Source of the DNA: an uncultured Gemmatimonadota bacterium
GTDB lineage: Bacteria > Gemmatimonadota > Gemmatimonadetes > Gemmatimonadales > Gemmatimonadaceae
Reading direction: 5' to 3'
Length of the DNA stretch: 64,000 nt
Assembly: GCA_903910555.1 (NCBI GenBank)
Contig: CAIVZZ010000005.1
Span: forward strand, 97,976 to 161,975
The notes below the pieces were generated by a model. It was not told the origin of the DNA and searched no databases. It worked only from the letters and a program-made list of their open reading frames with translations. The position numbers and the translations under genes were made by a program. This document shows, one piece after another, positions 17,138 to 25,692 of this stretch. Every line of letters begins with the position of its first letter. Position 1 is the first letter of the stretch.

Positions 17138-18111
17138 ACCCGGGCGGGCAGCTCGACCGTCACGGGTTTGGAATCGCGGTCGGACACGCGACCGATGTCG
17201 CCGGTGCGACGGGACTCACGGTCGTGCGCGGAGTCGATGGACCGCTGCGCGCTTCGGCGCATGTACTTGGGCGCGCCACCGGGTCACGCGAACTCGCACT
17301 GCTCGATCCGTCCGCGCATAACGATCGCATCGATGCGATCATGCTCACCGGCGGCTCGGCCTACGGACTCGATGCCGCCGCCGGCGTGATGCGGTGGATG
17401 GAAGAGCGCGGACGCGGATACGCAGTGTCGGGTGGAGTGGTGCCGATTGTCCCCGCCGCGGTGCTGTTCGATCTCGCGCCGCTCGGTCGCTTCGACGCGC
17501 GGCCCACAGCGGAGATGGCGTATCGCGCGTGCGACGATGCGAAGGCCGATAGGATCGAAGAGGGAAGCGTTGGTGCGGGAACTGGATGCACGGTGGGTAA
17601 GGCGGCGGGTTCCGCGCGCAGTATGAAAGGCGGCGTTGGAATCGCTGTTTCCGGCGCCGAGGGCGCAGACGGTGTGATGGCCGCGGCAATCGTGGCAGTG
17701 AACTCGGTTGGTCACGTGCGCGATATGGACGGGACGATCATTGCAGGACCGCGCGGCGCAGATGGGAAGCCGGGGGATGCTGAACTGATCATCGCAGCCG
17801 GCGCACCACGGCCCGAACGCGAATCAGGGGCGAACACGACGCTTGCGGTGGTCGCCCTCAATGTTGCGATGAGCAAAGTCGAGCTGCATCAAATCGCGAG
17901 AGCTGCGAGCGCGGCACTGTACCGGCGGATCGGGCCGGCGGGGACGAGCTTTGATGGTGATGTGGTTTTTGCGGTCTCGCCGATGAGCGGGCGGACGGGG
18001 TCGCTGATTCAGGCGGAGGTTATCGCGGTCGCGGCGCTCGAAGAGGCGATTGTGAGGGCGGTGCAATTCGCAAAAGGGCGGGAAGGAATTCCTGGACTGC
18101 AGGAGCTTTGA
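17134..18111 (+). CDS. P1 family peptidase (DmpA/BapA-like aminopeptidase, self-processing)
   Basis: N-terminal-nucleophile hydrolase of MEROPS family S58/P1, whose members cleave N-terminal residues or beta-peptides after autoproteolysis into two chains. From the GTG at 17134 it is 325 residues. Recognisable parts are the N-terminal HGFGIAVGHATD, TGGSAYGLDAAAGV and GTGCTVGKA segments, and a C-terminal GANTTLAVVALN segment where the chain is expected to split before a Thr nucleophile. The start overlaps the previous stop. There is no signal peptide, so it is cytosolic. Last gene of the 4451-18111 row, followed by a strong terminator-like hairpin. Confidence 0.9.
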   Translation: MNPGGQLDRHGFGIAVGHATDVAGATGLTVVRGVDGPLRASAHVLGRATGSRELALLDPSAHNDRIDAIMLTGGSAYGLDAAAGVMRWMEERGRGYAVSGGVVPIVPAAVLFDLAPLGRFDARPTAEMAYRACDDAKADRIEEGSVGAGTGCTVGKAAGSARSMKGGVGIAVSGAEGADGVMAAAIVAVNSVGHVRDMDGTIIAGPRGADGKPGDAELIIAAGAPRPERESGANTTLAVVALNVAMSKVELHQIARAASAALYRRIGPAGTSFDGDVVFAVSPMSGRTGSLIQAEVIAVAALEEAIVRAVQFAKGREGIPGLQEL

Positions 18112-18125
18112 ACTGCATACCACGA

Positions 18126-18266
18126 GTGAACCGTTAACCACTAACTGTTGGTCGGTGTTCTGTTAAAAAATCAGTCCTGGCATCGAGCTGCGTCGAAGCG
18201 GGCCGTGGCCAGGACTGATTTTCTTACCTTGGTTAACCAACCAACAGTTAGTAGTTGACAGTTCAC
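18126..18266. terminator. Long inverted repeat between convergent genes, bidirectional terminator-like
   Basis: The arms 18126-18181 and 18208-18266 are imperfect complements. The inner 15 bp (AAAATCAGTCCTGGC at 18167-18181 and its complement at 18208-18222) are perfect and flanked by A- and T-tracts, so the hairpin could stop transcription from both sides. The outer arms contain ACTAACTGTTGG and its complement. It separates the P1 peptidase gene from the DUF6941-like gene, which converge here. Confidence 0.75.
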
Positions 18267-18280
18267 TCGCCGTTGCCCTT

Positions 18281-18703
18281 TCAACTAACCAAGCCATTCA
18301 TCGGCGCCACCGGCGCCCCCACACGGACGTGCAGAAACACCTCCGCTCGCAGCTCCCCGTCGATATCCACTTTCATCGTGTGTGGCCCCGCATGCTGCAG
18401 CGGCAGATCGATCGCCGCGATCACGGGAATATCCAGCTCGTACGAGCCCGCCGGCGGTTTGCCGACTTCGATCTCGCCCGACGATGACCAGATCTCTTCG
18501 CCGCCCGGCCCCATCCAGCCGAACGCGAGTGTGTGCATCCCCTCGTCGCCCTCCTCGGCTTTCAGGCGCACGACGAGCGTCGCGCGCGGGTGCACGGCGG
18601 GAAGCGCACCGATCTGCAGCGCGTCGAACACGCCGAGGATGTTGAGCTTCCCTTCCTGGGAAATGTTGGCGGCGTCGGCGAAGAGAGCGAAGGAAACATG
18701 CAT
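18281..18703 (-). CDS. DUF6941-like protein of unknown function
   Basis: A 140-residue protein, MHVSFALFADAANISQEGKL at its start, with alternating hydrophobic residues that suggest a small all-beta domain. The VSFALFADAAN...GKLNILGVFDAL pattern is typical of a widespread uncharacterised family that I associate with DUF6941. There is no signal peptide, cysteine or catalytic motif. It is transcribed alone, between the inverted repeats at 18126-18266 and 18716-18777. The start at 18703 gives the family N-terminus directly; TAGTTTCA lies 3 nt upstream. I cannot assign a function. Confidence 0.75.
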   Translation of the reverse strand: MHVSFALFADAANISQEGKLNILGVFDALQIGALPAVHPRATLVVRLKAEEGDEGMHTLAFGWMGPGGEEIWSSSGEIEVGKPPAGSYELDIPVIAAIDLPLQHAGPHTMKVDIDGELRAEVFLHVRVGAPVAPMNGLVS

Positions 18704-18715
18704 GCTTGAAACTAC

Positions 18716-18777
18716 AGACGGCGGACGGCGGACGGCAGACGGCAGCTGAGTTTTCCGCCGTCTGCCGTCCGCCGTCT
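18716..18777. repeat. GACGGC-word hairpin in a divergent promoter region
   Basis: Left arm AGACGGCGGACGGCGGACGG with continuation to 18743, right arm 18755-18777 ending GTCCGCCGTCT. The arms pair with one 7-nt bulge caused by an extra GGACGGC unit. The hairpin lies between the divergent starts of the DUF6941-like gene and the EamA transporter gene. It is built of reiterated 6-7 nt words, like the other intergenic repeats here. Confidence 0.75.
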
Positions 18778-18793
18778 TTGGTTACTTTTATGC

Positions 18794-19708
18794 ATGCCTG
18801 ACGAGTCACGCCGAAACGTTCTGGTCACCGAGGGGCTGCTGGTGCTCATGTCCATCATCTGGGGCATGAACTTCGCCGTCATGAAATACGGCACCGACGT
18901 CCTCGAACCGTTCGCGTACAACGGGGTGCGGCTCGCGATCGGTTCGATCGTGATGCTCGCGATCCTCTATACGCGTAAAATGCCGCACCTTCCGTGGCGC
19001 GACATTCGCGGACTCATGCTGCTCGGATCGCTCGGGACCGGTCTCTACCAGCTCTTCTTCATCACCGGCCTCGCGATGACGCGCGCCGGCACCGCATCGC
19101 TCGTGATCGCATCGAGTCCCGCGATCATCGCAATCGTCGGCCGGTTCATGGGCGTCGAGAAAGTCAGCGGGCGGGCGGTGTGGGGGATCGTGATTTCGCT
19201 CGCGGGAATCGCGTTTGTGATTCTCACGTCGGCCGATTCGAACGAAGGAAATCCGTCGATGGTTGGCGATCTCCTCGTGCTCGCGTCGGTCGTCTGCTGG
19301 TCGTTCTACACGCATCTCATGCGGCCATACACGGTGCGCATCGACGGAATTCAGATTGCAACCTGGTCGCTGATCGGCGGCACGATACCCGTTTTCCTGA
19401 TCGCGATTCCGTCGATGATGCGCGTGCACTGGGCTGCGGTCGCACCGCTGACGTGGGGAGCGATTCTCTACAGCGGCATCGGCAGCATGGGGATCGCGTA
19501 TTTATTTTGGTATCGGGGGGTGCGCGTGATCGGGTCGACCCGAACGGCGATGTTTTCGAATCTCCAGCCGATCGTCACGCTTGCGGGATCGTGGCCGCTG
19601 CTCGGTGAGCAGCCAACGCTCGTGCAGGGAGTCGGCGTCGCTGCGGTGCTCGGCGGACTTCTGCTCACGCGCCAGCCTTCCGCACCTGAACCCGCGCACG
19701 GCGAATGA
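18794..19708 (+). CDS. EamA/DMT-family transporter
   Basis: Inner-membrane permease of the drug/metabolite transporter superfamily. The 304 residues contain about ten hydrophobic helices arranged as two EamA repeats (about 10-145 and 155-295), including LLVLMSIIWGMNFAVMKYG at the first helix and YLFWYRGVRVIGSTRTAMF near the second repeat end. Family members export amino acids or metabolites; the substrate is not predictable. TTACTTTT lies 4 nt before the ATG. Its stop overlaps the HAD phosphatase start (ATGA). Confidence 0.92.
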   Translation: MPDESRRNVLVTEGLLVLMSIIWGMNFAVMKYGTDVLEPFAYNGVRLAIGSIVMLAILYTRKMPHLPWRDIRGLMLLGSLGTGLYQLFFITGLAMTRAGTASLVIASSPAIIAIVGRFMGVEKVSGRAVWGIVISLAGIAFVILTSADSNEGNPSMVGDLLVLASVVCWSFYTHLMRPYTVRIDGIQIATWSLIGGTIPVFLIAIPSMMRVHWAAVAPLTWGAILYSGIGSMGIAYLFWYRGVRVIGSTRTAMFSNLQPIVTLAGSWPLLGEQPTLVQGVGVAAVLGGLLLTRQPSAPEPAHGE

Positions 19709-20397
19709 AGATCGTCCTCTTCGATATCGACGGCACGCTGCTGTGGACGAAGGGTGCGGGCCGCCGCGCGATGGAGCGCGCGCTCGCGGCAAACATCGGC
19801 ACGAGCGGACCAACGGAACACCGCTACGACGGGAAGACCGACCGGCAGATCATTCGCGAAGCGATGAGCATGTCGGGGTTTGCAGACGCTGATGTCGAAT
19901 CGAAAATGGAGCCCGTGCTCGCGAGCTACATCGCGGAGCTGTTTGTCGAGCTCGATCGCGACGACCATGGTGTTGAGCTCCTTCCCGGTGTACACGCATT
20001 GCTCGACGCGCTCGAGCAGCGCGACGATGTCGTGCTCGGGCTGCTCACCGGAAACATCGTCGACGGCGCCGAGCGAAAACTTCGCACGGTTGGGATCGAC
20101 TTCGCGCGCTTTCCGGTTGGCGCGTATGGAAGCGACGGTGAACATCGGCACGATTTGCCCGCCATCGCGCGCGACCGCGCGAGCGCGCACATTGGCCGCG
20201 CGGTCAGCGGCGATGCGTGCGTGATCATCGGTGACACGCCGAGCGACGTGTCGTGCGGACGCGGAATCGGAGCGCGCGCGATAGCCGTTGCGACCGGGCA
20301 CTACGACGTTGCCGCACTCGCGGCGTGCAATCCGTACGCCGTGTTTGCCGACCTCACCGACACCGCCGCGCTCGTGCAGGCGATCGTCGATGCGTGA
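19705..20397 (+). CDS. HAD-superfamily hydrolase (phosphatase, Gph/phosphoglycolate type)
   Basis: Soluble phosphatase that forms a phospho-aspartate intermediate. The 230-residue protein has motif I FDIDGTL (nucleophile D7, acid D9), an alpha-helical cap (about 15-85), motif II (GLLTGN near residue 115) and motifs III/IV around IIGDTPSDVSCGRG. This is the phosphoglycolate-phosphatase/beta-phosphoglucomutase class by architecture; the substrate is unknown. It overlaps EamA by 4 bp and the CYTH gene by 8 bp, so translation is probably coupled. Confidence 0.9.
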   Translation: MKIVLFDIDGTLLWTKGAGRRAMERALAANIGTSGPTEHRYDGKTDRQIIREAMSMSGFADADVESKMEPVLASYIAELFVELDRDDHGVELLPGVHALLDALEQRDDVVLGLLTGNIVDGAERKLRTVGIDFARFPVGAYGSDGEHRHDLPAIARDRASAHIGRAVSGDACVIIGDTPSDVSCGRGIGARAIAVATGHYDVAALAACNPYAVFADLTDTAALVQAIVDA

Positions 20398-20980
20398 GGT
20401 TGAACTCAAGAGCGTCGTGCCCGATCCGGCACGTTTGCTAGCGGCGCTGCGCGCGGCGGGCGCCCTGAGCGCGCTCGAAGGGCGCCTGAGCGACACGCGC
20501 TACGATACGCCGGACCGCTCGCTCCTGACGCGCGATCATGTGCTGCGGCTTCGCGTTTTTTCAGACGACGCCGGTTCACAGGCGAGCCTCGACTGGAAGG
20601 GGCCCACTTCGCTCGCCGACGGGTATAAAGTTCGTGAAGAGCTCAGCACGACTGTCGGCGATGCGAACGCGCTCGCGCGGCTTCTCGAAGGTCTGGGGTA
20701 CGTCGTGATCCGCGAAGTGCAGCGCGAAATTTCGCAATTCAAGTTTCGTGATACCGTCGTCCGCGTCGAGCAATACCCGCGGATGGATGCGCTCGTTGAG
20801 GTCGAGGGTGAGCCGGCCGCGATCGAGTCGGCGATCGCCGGCATGGGTTTGCCCCGTGCGGGATTCACGCCCGAACGTCTGGGCGATTTTGTCGCACGCT
20901 TCGAGGCGCGCAGTGCACAACGCGCCGCGCTGAGCGATCGCGAACTCGCCGGTGACTATCGTTACGCTACCAATGCCTGA
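20390..20980 (+). CDS. CYTH domain protein (class IV adenylate cyclase / triphosphatase fold)
   Basis: The N-terminal EVELK (E3, E5, K7) is the ExExK signature of the CYTH triphosphate tunnel fold. Later strands carry the usual alternating charged residues (VLRLRVF, ASLDWKG, YKVREEL, VRVEQYPRMDALVEVEG). Members are inorganic or thiamine triphosphatases or class IV adenylate cyclases; which one applies cannot be decided here. The ATG at 20390 gives 196 residues and starts exactly at the fold. It overlaps both neighbours within a five-gene unit. Confidence 0.9.
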   Translation: MREVELKSVVPDPARLLAALRAAGALSALEGRLSDTRYDTPDRSLLTRDHVLRLRVFSDDAGSQASLDWKGPTSLADGYKVREELSTTVGDANALARLLEGLGYVVIREVQREISQFKFRDTVVRVEQYPRMDALVEVEGEPAAIESAIAGMGLPRAGFTPERLGDFVARFEARSAQRAALSDRELAGDYRYATNA

Positions 20981-23660
20981 AGGCACGCCGCCCGGTTCGC
21001 AGGCCGCTCCCGAGGCCGCCGCTTTCGCGATGCCGGAGTTCACACGCGCACTCCGCGGAATCGCATCGGCGAACGGACTCGGGCGTGCCGAGCACGCGGG
21101 CGTGTTTGGTCCTCTGCTCGCGGCGCGCAAACTTGCGGAACAAGCCGGAAGTGTGCGCGCGCGTGTCGCTGCGTTCGATGCCGCACGCCTCAAGCGCGCA
21201 TGGCTCGAGTCAATCGAAGCGATTTCCAGTGCGCGTGTACCGAAGGACGGGCCCGACCGTCGCGCGCTTCATGCGCGCATTCTCGAACAGGCCGAGCCGG
21301 TGATGGCGGCGATCCCTGCGCTGGAAGCCGCGGCGGTCCGACTGCGCACCGCCGGCGATGCGCCCGACGCCACCGCATGGCAGCTGTGGCTTCGCGCGGT
21401 ACAAGCGCTGTTCGATGCCGCTGATCGCTTTTGGTTCGCGATCGAGCCCGAGCTTGGGCCGCGTCCGCGCACGAAGCAAAAAGCACCGGGCAAAATCGCG
21501 CGCGTGCTGGCGGTCGTCATGTTCGGGCTTTCGGTGTTCGCGGGCGCCGCGCAGGCGCAGCACGTTGTCGTGCGCGTCCCCGGTGTTTCACCCGATTCGT
21601 TGCGCGCGCACGGATTCGATGTGGTCGGTTCTGAACGGGGCACGCCGATCGTCGTCGCGGACCCGGCGCAGCTCGCGAAGATGGCGGCGCGCGGCTGGCG
21701 CGCGACTACCATCAAGGCACCGGGAATCCCTGTGGTGAGCCGCATAGGCGCACAGGTGATTCAGGCCACCACGGTTTATCGCGACTACGACGATCCCGCG
21801 CGCGGCGTGCGTTTTTTCATCGATTCAATGGTGAAGAACAATCCTCGTGTCTCCGTCGACACGCTGGGCCTTTCGTATCAGGGCCGTCCGATGATTGCCG
21901 TGAAAATCGGCGCGAAGGACGACAGCCCGCAGCGCCCGAACGTGCTCTTCATGGCGACCTACCATGCGCGCGAGTGGGCGGCGACAGAGATGGCGATGCG
22001 GCTCATTAAGTATCTCGCGGCGCCGCCGGGAACGAATGCACGCGTCGATTCGCTCGTGCAGGCCCGTGATATATGGATCCTGCCGGTCGCGAATCCGGAC
22101 GGATACGAATACACCTTCACGAACGATCGGCTGTGGCGAAAGACGCGGACGCCGCAGGCAGGCGGCGCGTTTGGAGTCGACATGAATCGCAATCACAGGC
22201 AGAACTGGGGCCTCGACGACGTCGGCTCGTCGTCCGACCCGACCTCGGATATTTATCGAGGCACGGCACCGGAATCGGAAATCGAAGTGCGGAACATCGT
22301 CGCGTTTCACGCGGCGCATCCGCCGGTGATTTCGGTGAGTTACCACACGTACGCCGGCCTGCTGCTCTTTTCGCCGAGCGCGGTGTACGGACAGCTCTCG
22401 GCGGATCTCCCGGTGTACCGCACCCTCGCCGGCACCAATCAGCGCAGCGCGATCAAAGACAATCTCCCCGGCGCACAGCGAAGCTACTACTCGCCGAACA
22501 CGGCGTGGACGCTGTACACGACGAACGGCGAGTACAACGACTGGGCGTCGGCCAAGTACGGCACCGTTTCGTTCACGCCGGAAATGACCAGTGGCTATCA
22601 GAACAGCAATTACTACGGCTTCGAATTCCCGGACGACGAGTCGCAGCTGCAGCAGCTGTTCACCGACAACCTTCCATTCGCGCTCGATGCAATTGAGAGT
22701 GCGCGCGATCCCCTTGGCTATGTGAGCCCGACGACGTTCTATCACGCGGATCGCGTCGTGCTCGAAAGCGTGTCGCCGACCGTTCAGTTTACGGTTCCGG
22801 CGGCGATGGCATCGGGCGCATCGGTATCAGCGCCCAATCCGCTCTCGTTTCGGATCGATACCACGGACGCCGGGAAGTACACGCGCCGCGTAATCGCTGC
22901 CCCTCCTGCGCGCCCAACGGGCCTCAGCATCAGTGCCGGCGGCCAGACCGCGAACTTCAATGTGCTTGCGATCAACGGCGGCGAGCCGGCAGAAACAGGA
23001 TGGACCGGCAATCAGTTCATCCACGATTCTACGTTCGCCGTTGCCGGAAAGTATTCGTGGTATTCCGCGAGCGGCGGTGATCTCAAGTCTCCAGTCATAG
23101 CCGTCCCCGCTGCGTCCGATACCGTTTCACTCTTATTCTGGACACGCTACGCGGGAAGCGGCTACAGCGAACTGCCGTACGGCGACGTCAACTTGTCGAT
23201 CGATGGCGGCACGACGTTCCAGCGCATCATGCGCCTCGAAGGATTCGCACCACTGTTCTATCCCGAGCAGGTGACGGTGGGCGGAGTGAAAGGGAAGAAC
23301 GTCGTGTTTGATTTTGTGCCGAACGGTCTCCCCTGGAGCCTGGATGAGATCGCGGTGGTCGCGCACGGCGCCGTCACCACGACGCCGACGTCGAATACCT
23401 TCGCGCTGATCCCCTCGGAAAACCCGGTGCATCATAGCATCGTGTATTTCCCGTGGCCGTTCGCCAACGCAACCGGTGACATTCTCGCGTACGATTTCAG
23501 CGGGCGTCTCGTCTGGAAAACGAGCGTCACCACGGCCGGCGGCAACATCGCGTGGGACCTCAACACGGGACGTGTGGCGAATGGCGTGTATGTCGTGATC
23601 GCGCGAAGCGGAACCAGGACGCTCCGGCTCAAACTCTTCGTGGTGAGGAACGGGTCGTGA
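20973..23660 (+). CDS. M14 zinc carboxypeptidase with N-terminal cytosolic-type domain, internal signal peptide and C-terminal sorting-like domain
   Basis: Counting from the upstream in-frame GTG at 20952 (902 residues), zinc ligands are H338 and E341 (HAREW) and H465 (SYHTYAG), substrate residues N412/R413 (DMNRNH), and catalytic E544 (FTPEMTSG). A hydrophobic stretch ending AGAAQAQ (183-203) looks like a normal signal peptide but is preceded by about 180 helical residues with no membrane segment. The C-terminal 75 residues (DILAYDFSGRLVWK, NGVYVVIARSG) resemble FlgD-Ig or type IX sorting domains. I prefer the ATG at 20973, which overlaps the CYTH stop by 8 bp. It looks like a fusion of a small protein to a secreted peptidase; a membrane-anchored form is the alternative. 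Confidence 0.88.
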   Translation: MPEGTPPGSQAAPEAAAFAMPEFTRALRGIASANGLGRAEHAGVFGPLLAARKLAEQAGSVRARVAAFDAARLKRAWLESIEAISSARVPKDGPDRRALHARILEQAEPVMAAIPALEAAAVRLRTAGDAPDATAWQLWLRAVQALFDAADRFWFAIEPELGPRPRTKQKAPGKIARVLAVVMFGLSVFAGAAQAQHVVVRVPGVSPDSLRAHGFDVVGSERGTPIVVADPAQLAKMAARGWRATTIKAPGIPVVSRIGAQVIQATTVYRDYDDPARGVRFFIDSMVKNNPRVSVDTLGLSYQGRPMIAVKIGAKDDSPQRPNVLFMATYHAREWAATEMAMRLIKYLAAPPGTNARVDSLVQARDIWILPVANPDGYEYTFTNDRLWRKTRTPQAGGAFGVDMNRNHRQNWGLDDVGSSSDPTSDIYRGTAPESEIEVRNIVAFHAAHPPVISVSYHTYAGLLLFSPSAVYGQLSADLPVYRTLAGTNQRSAIKDNLPGAQRSYYSPNTAWTLYTTNGEYNDWASAKYGTVSFTPEMTSGYQNSNYYGFEFPDDESQLQQLFTDNLPFALDAIESARDPLGYVSPTTFYHADRVVLESVSPTVQFTVPAAMASGASVSAPNPLSFRIDTTDAGKYTRRVIAAPPARPTGLSISAGGQTANFNVLAINGGEPAETGWTGNQFIHDSTFAVAGKYSWYSASGGDLKSPVIAVPAASDTVSLLFWTRYAGSGYSELPYGDVNLSIDGGTTFQRIMRLEGFAPLFYPEQVTVGGVKGKNVVFDFVPNGLPWSLDEIAVVAHGAVTTTPTSNTFALIPSENPVHHSIVYFPWPFANATGDILAYDFSGRLVWKTSVTTAGGNIAWDLNTGRVANGVYVVIARSGTRTLRLKLFVVRNGS

Positions 23661-24040
23661 TCGCAGGTATCGGCATCGATCTCGTCGACATCAGCCGTGT
23701 CGAACGCATGCTCGACGACAAAGGCCAGCGCGTACTCGATCGTCTGTTCACGCCTGATGAAGTCGCGTATGCCATGGCCCGGGCCCGCCCCGCCATGCAT
23801 CTCGCGGCGCGCCTGGCCGCAAAGGAAGCCGCCTTCAAGGCGCTCGCCGGCTCCGACGATGCGCGGTTGATCGGCTGGCGTGAGGTGGAGGTCGTCGCGC
23901 GCGAGGGCCACTCGCCCACGATAGTCCTGCGCGGACGCGCCGATATCCGCGCGCGCGAGCTCGGCATCCAACATTTGTGGCTCTCACTCACGCATACCGA
24001 TTCGGCGGCAGCGGCCACCGTTATTCTCGAGCGGGCGTAG
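23657..24040 (+). CDS. acpS: Holo-[acyl-carrier-protein] synthase
   Basis: Transfers the 4'-phosphopantetheine group of CoA to acyl carrier protein. From the GTG at 23657 (overlapping the peptidase stop as GTGA) it is 127 residues, the normal length. It has GIGIDLVDISRVERML with the metal-binding Asp, FTPDEVAYAMARAR, and AARLAAKEAAFKAL containing the WAxKEAxxKA-type motif. The C-terminal LSLTHTDSAAAATVIL matches the family. Last gene of the 18794-24040 unit, converging on tsaD. Confidence 0.95.
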   Translation: MIAGIGIDLVDISRVERMLDDKGQRVLDRLFTPDEVAYAMARARPAMHLAARLAAKEAAFKALAGSDDARLIGWREVEVVAREGHSPTIVLRGRADIRARELGIQHLWLSLTHTDSAAAATVILERA

Positions 24041-24069
24041 TCTTTTCGCTTCGCCGTTGTTGGTTGTCT

Positions 24070-25116
24070 CTAGTTCGCGAGCGGCATCGACGAAAACGCG
24101 TTCAGCGAGAGCTGTGACCTCTCGCCACGCTCGAGATGAAACAGCGCCGCACGGGCGATCATCGCGGCGTTGTCCGTCGCCAGCCGCGGACTCGGTGCGT
24201 AGACCATCGCGTCGTTTCCCACCTGCGCGCGCACGCGATCGCGCACCGCGCTCACGAGCGCTGCGTTGCACGCCACGCCTCCACCGAGCACCACGCGCGT
24301 GCGCTTCTTCGCGACCGCCGCGCGGACTGTTTTCGCCGCGAGCGTCTCGATCAGCGCGTCCTGGAACGCTCGCGCGAGGTCCGCACGTTCCGCGTCGAGC
24401 GCGCCGCGCTGCTCCGCGTCGCGCACGGCGTGCAGCACCGCGGTCTTCAGTCCGCTGAACGAGACGTCGTAGTAGTCGGCATCGCCCGCGCGCTGTCCGC
24501 CATTTAACATCGGGCGCGGAAAACGGAATCGCTTTGCGCTCCCTTCTTTCGCGAGTGCCTCAATGTGCCGCCCGCCGGGATACGGCAGGCCGAGCAGCTT
24601 CGCGACTTTATCAAACGCTTCACCGGCGGCGTCGTCACGCGTCGCGCCGAGCAGGTTGTACTCGCCCCACGCGGGCACGTCGAGCAGCATCGTGTGGCCG
24701 CCGCTTACAAGCAGCGCGGTGAACGGCGGTACGGCGCTGGCATCTTCAAGCGCCGTGGCAAATAGATGTCCCTCGAGATGATTCACTCCGATCACCGGAA
24801 TGCCGAGCGACGCCGCAAGCGCTTTGGCGAAACTCACGCCAACAAGCAGCGCGCCGACAAGACCGGGTCCGTTCGTCACGCCGATTGCGTCGATACCGTC
24901 GAGCGGGCACCCCGCATCGGCGAGCGCGCGCTTCACCACGGGCGCAACCGCGGCAAGGTGCGCGCGCGAGGCGATCTCCGGCACGACGCCGCCAAAGATC
25001 GTGTGCACATCCTGCGATAGAATCACCAGCGACTCGAGCGCCGCCGTTCCGCCGTCGGACGAGATCACCGCCGCGGACGTTTCGTCGCACGAACTCTCGA
25101 TGCCGAGGACGCGCAC
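24070..25116 (-). CDS. tsaD: tRNA N6-adenosine threonylcarbamoyltransferase
   Basis: Transfers threonylcarbamoyl from TC-AMP to A37 of ANN-decoding tRNAs, with TsaB and TsaE. The 348-residue ASKHA-fold protein starts with GIESSCDETSAAV and has the metal-binding HxxxH (H113, H117, NHLEGH), LLVSGGHTML and a C-terminal LATDNAAMIA metal motif. The start is a GTG placed directly after the TAA of the TlpA-like gene. It ends the rsmB-rpe-tlpA-tsaD unit and converges with acpS. Confidence 0.97.
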   Translation of the reverse strand: MRVLGIESSCDETSAAVISSDGGTAALESLVILSQDVHTIFGGVVPEIASRAHLAAVAPVVKRALADAGCPLDGIDAIGVTNGPGLVGALLVGVSFAKALAASLGIPVIGVNHLEGHLFATALEDASAVPPFTALLVSGGHTMLLDVPAWGEYNLLGATRDDAAGEAFDKVAKLLGLPYPGGRHIEALAKEGSAKRFRFPRPMLNGGQRAGDADYYDVSFSGLKTAVLHAVRDAEQRGALDAERADLARAFQDALIETLAAKTVRAAVAKKRTRVVLGGGVACNAALVSAVRDRVRAQVGNDAMVYAPSPRLATDNAAMIARAALFHLERGERSQLSLNAFSSMPLAN

Positions 25117-25680
25117 TTACGAACCTGGTTCGGCGAGCAGCTGGCGCAACAGCGCCTTCTGCGGCTCTGCGCTCCAGTCAGTCGCCGCGATCACGCGCTT
25201 CCGGATGACGCCGTCGCGACCGATGATGAACGTCTCGGGAAATCCCGTGGCCTGATAGTCGTACTGAATTTTTCCGTCGGGCGCGTAGAGGATCTCAAAA
25301 GTCAGCCCGAATTCCTTTTGGAAATCGCGAATCGCGCTCTCCATGCCGGCGTTGTCGACGCTCACGGCGACGATCTTCAATCCGCGCGGCCCAAGCTCTT
25401 CGTGCAGCTTTTGCAGACTTGGCATTTCCGAACGGCACGGGCCGCACCAAGTCGCCCACAAATTGAGCAGCACGACCTGACCCTTATAGTCCGCGAGCGT
25501 TTTTTGCGTGACCGGCGCACCGGCAGCTGTCGTGGCCGCATGAAACGGCGGCGCGACACTTCCCGCTTCGACCGGCGCAATGTGGCTGCCGATCACATCA
25601 GTCGCGTACAGCAGTCCGACAATCGCCACCGTCACTATCGCACCGACCGCAATCCACTGCCCGCGCGCCTTCATCAACAT
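25117..25680 (-). CDS. TlpA/ResA-like thiol-disulfide oxidoreductase
   Basis: Membrane-anchored periplasmic thioredoxin-fold protein that reduces disulfides, for example in cytochrome c maturation. In its 187 residues there is one N-terminal helix (about 8-28, GQWIAVGAIVTVAIVGLLYA), a linker, then a thioredoxin fold with the WCGPC active site near residue 79 and the cis-proline region TGFPETFIIGRDG. The insert between strands is of ResA/TlpA type. It lies 12 bp after rpe and abuts tsaD. Confidence 0.92.
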   Translation of the reverse strand: MLMKARGQWIAVGAIVTVAIVGLLYATDVIGSHIAPVEAGSVAPPFHAATTAAGAPVTQKTLADYKGQVVLLNLWATWCGPCRSEMPSLQKLHEELGPRGLKIVAVSVDNAGMESAIRDFQKEFGLTFEILYAPDGKIQYDYQATGFPETFIIGRDGVIRKRVIAATDWSAEPQKALLRQLLAEPGS

Positions 25681-25692
25681 TTCACGAACGCC

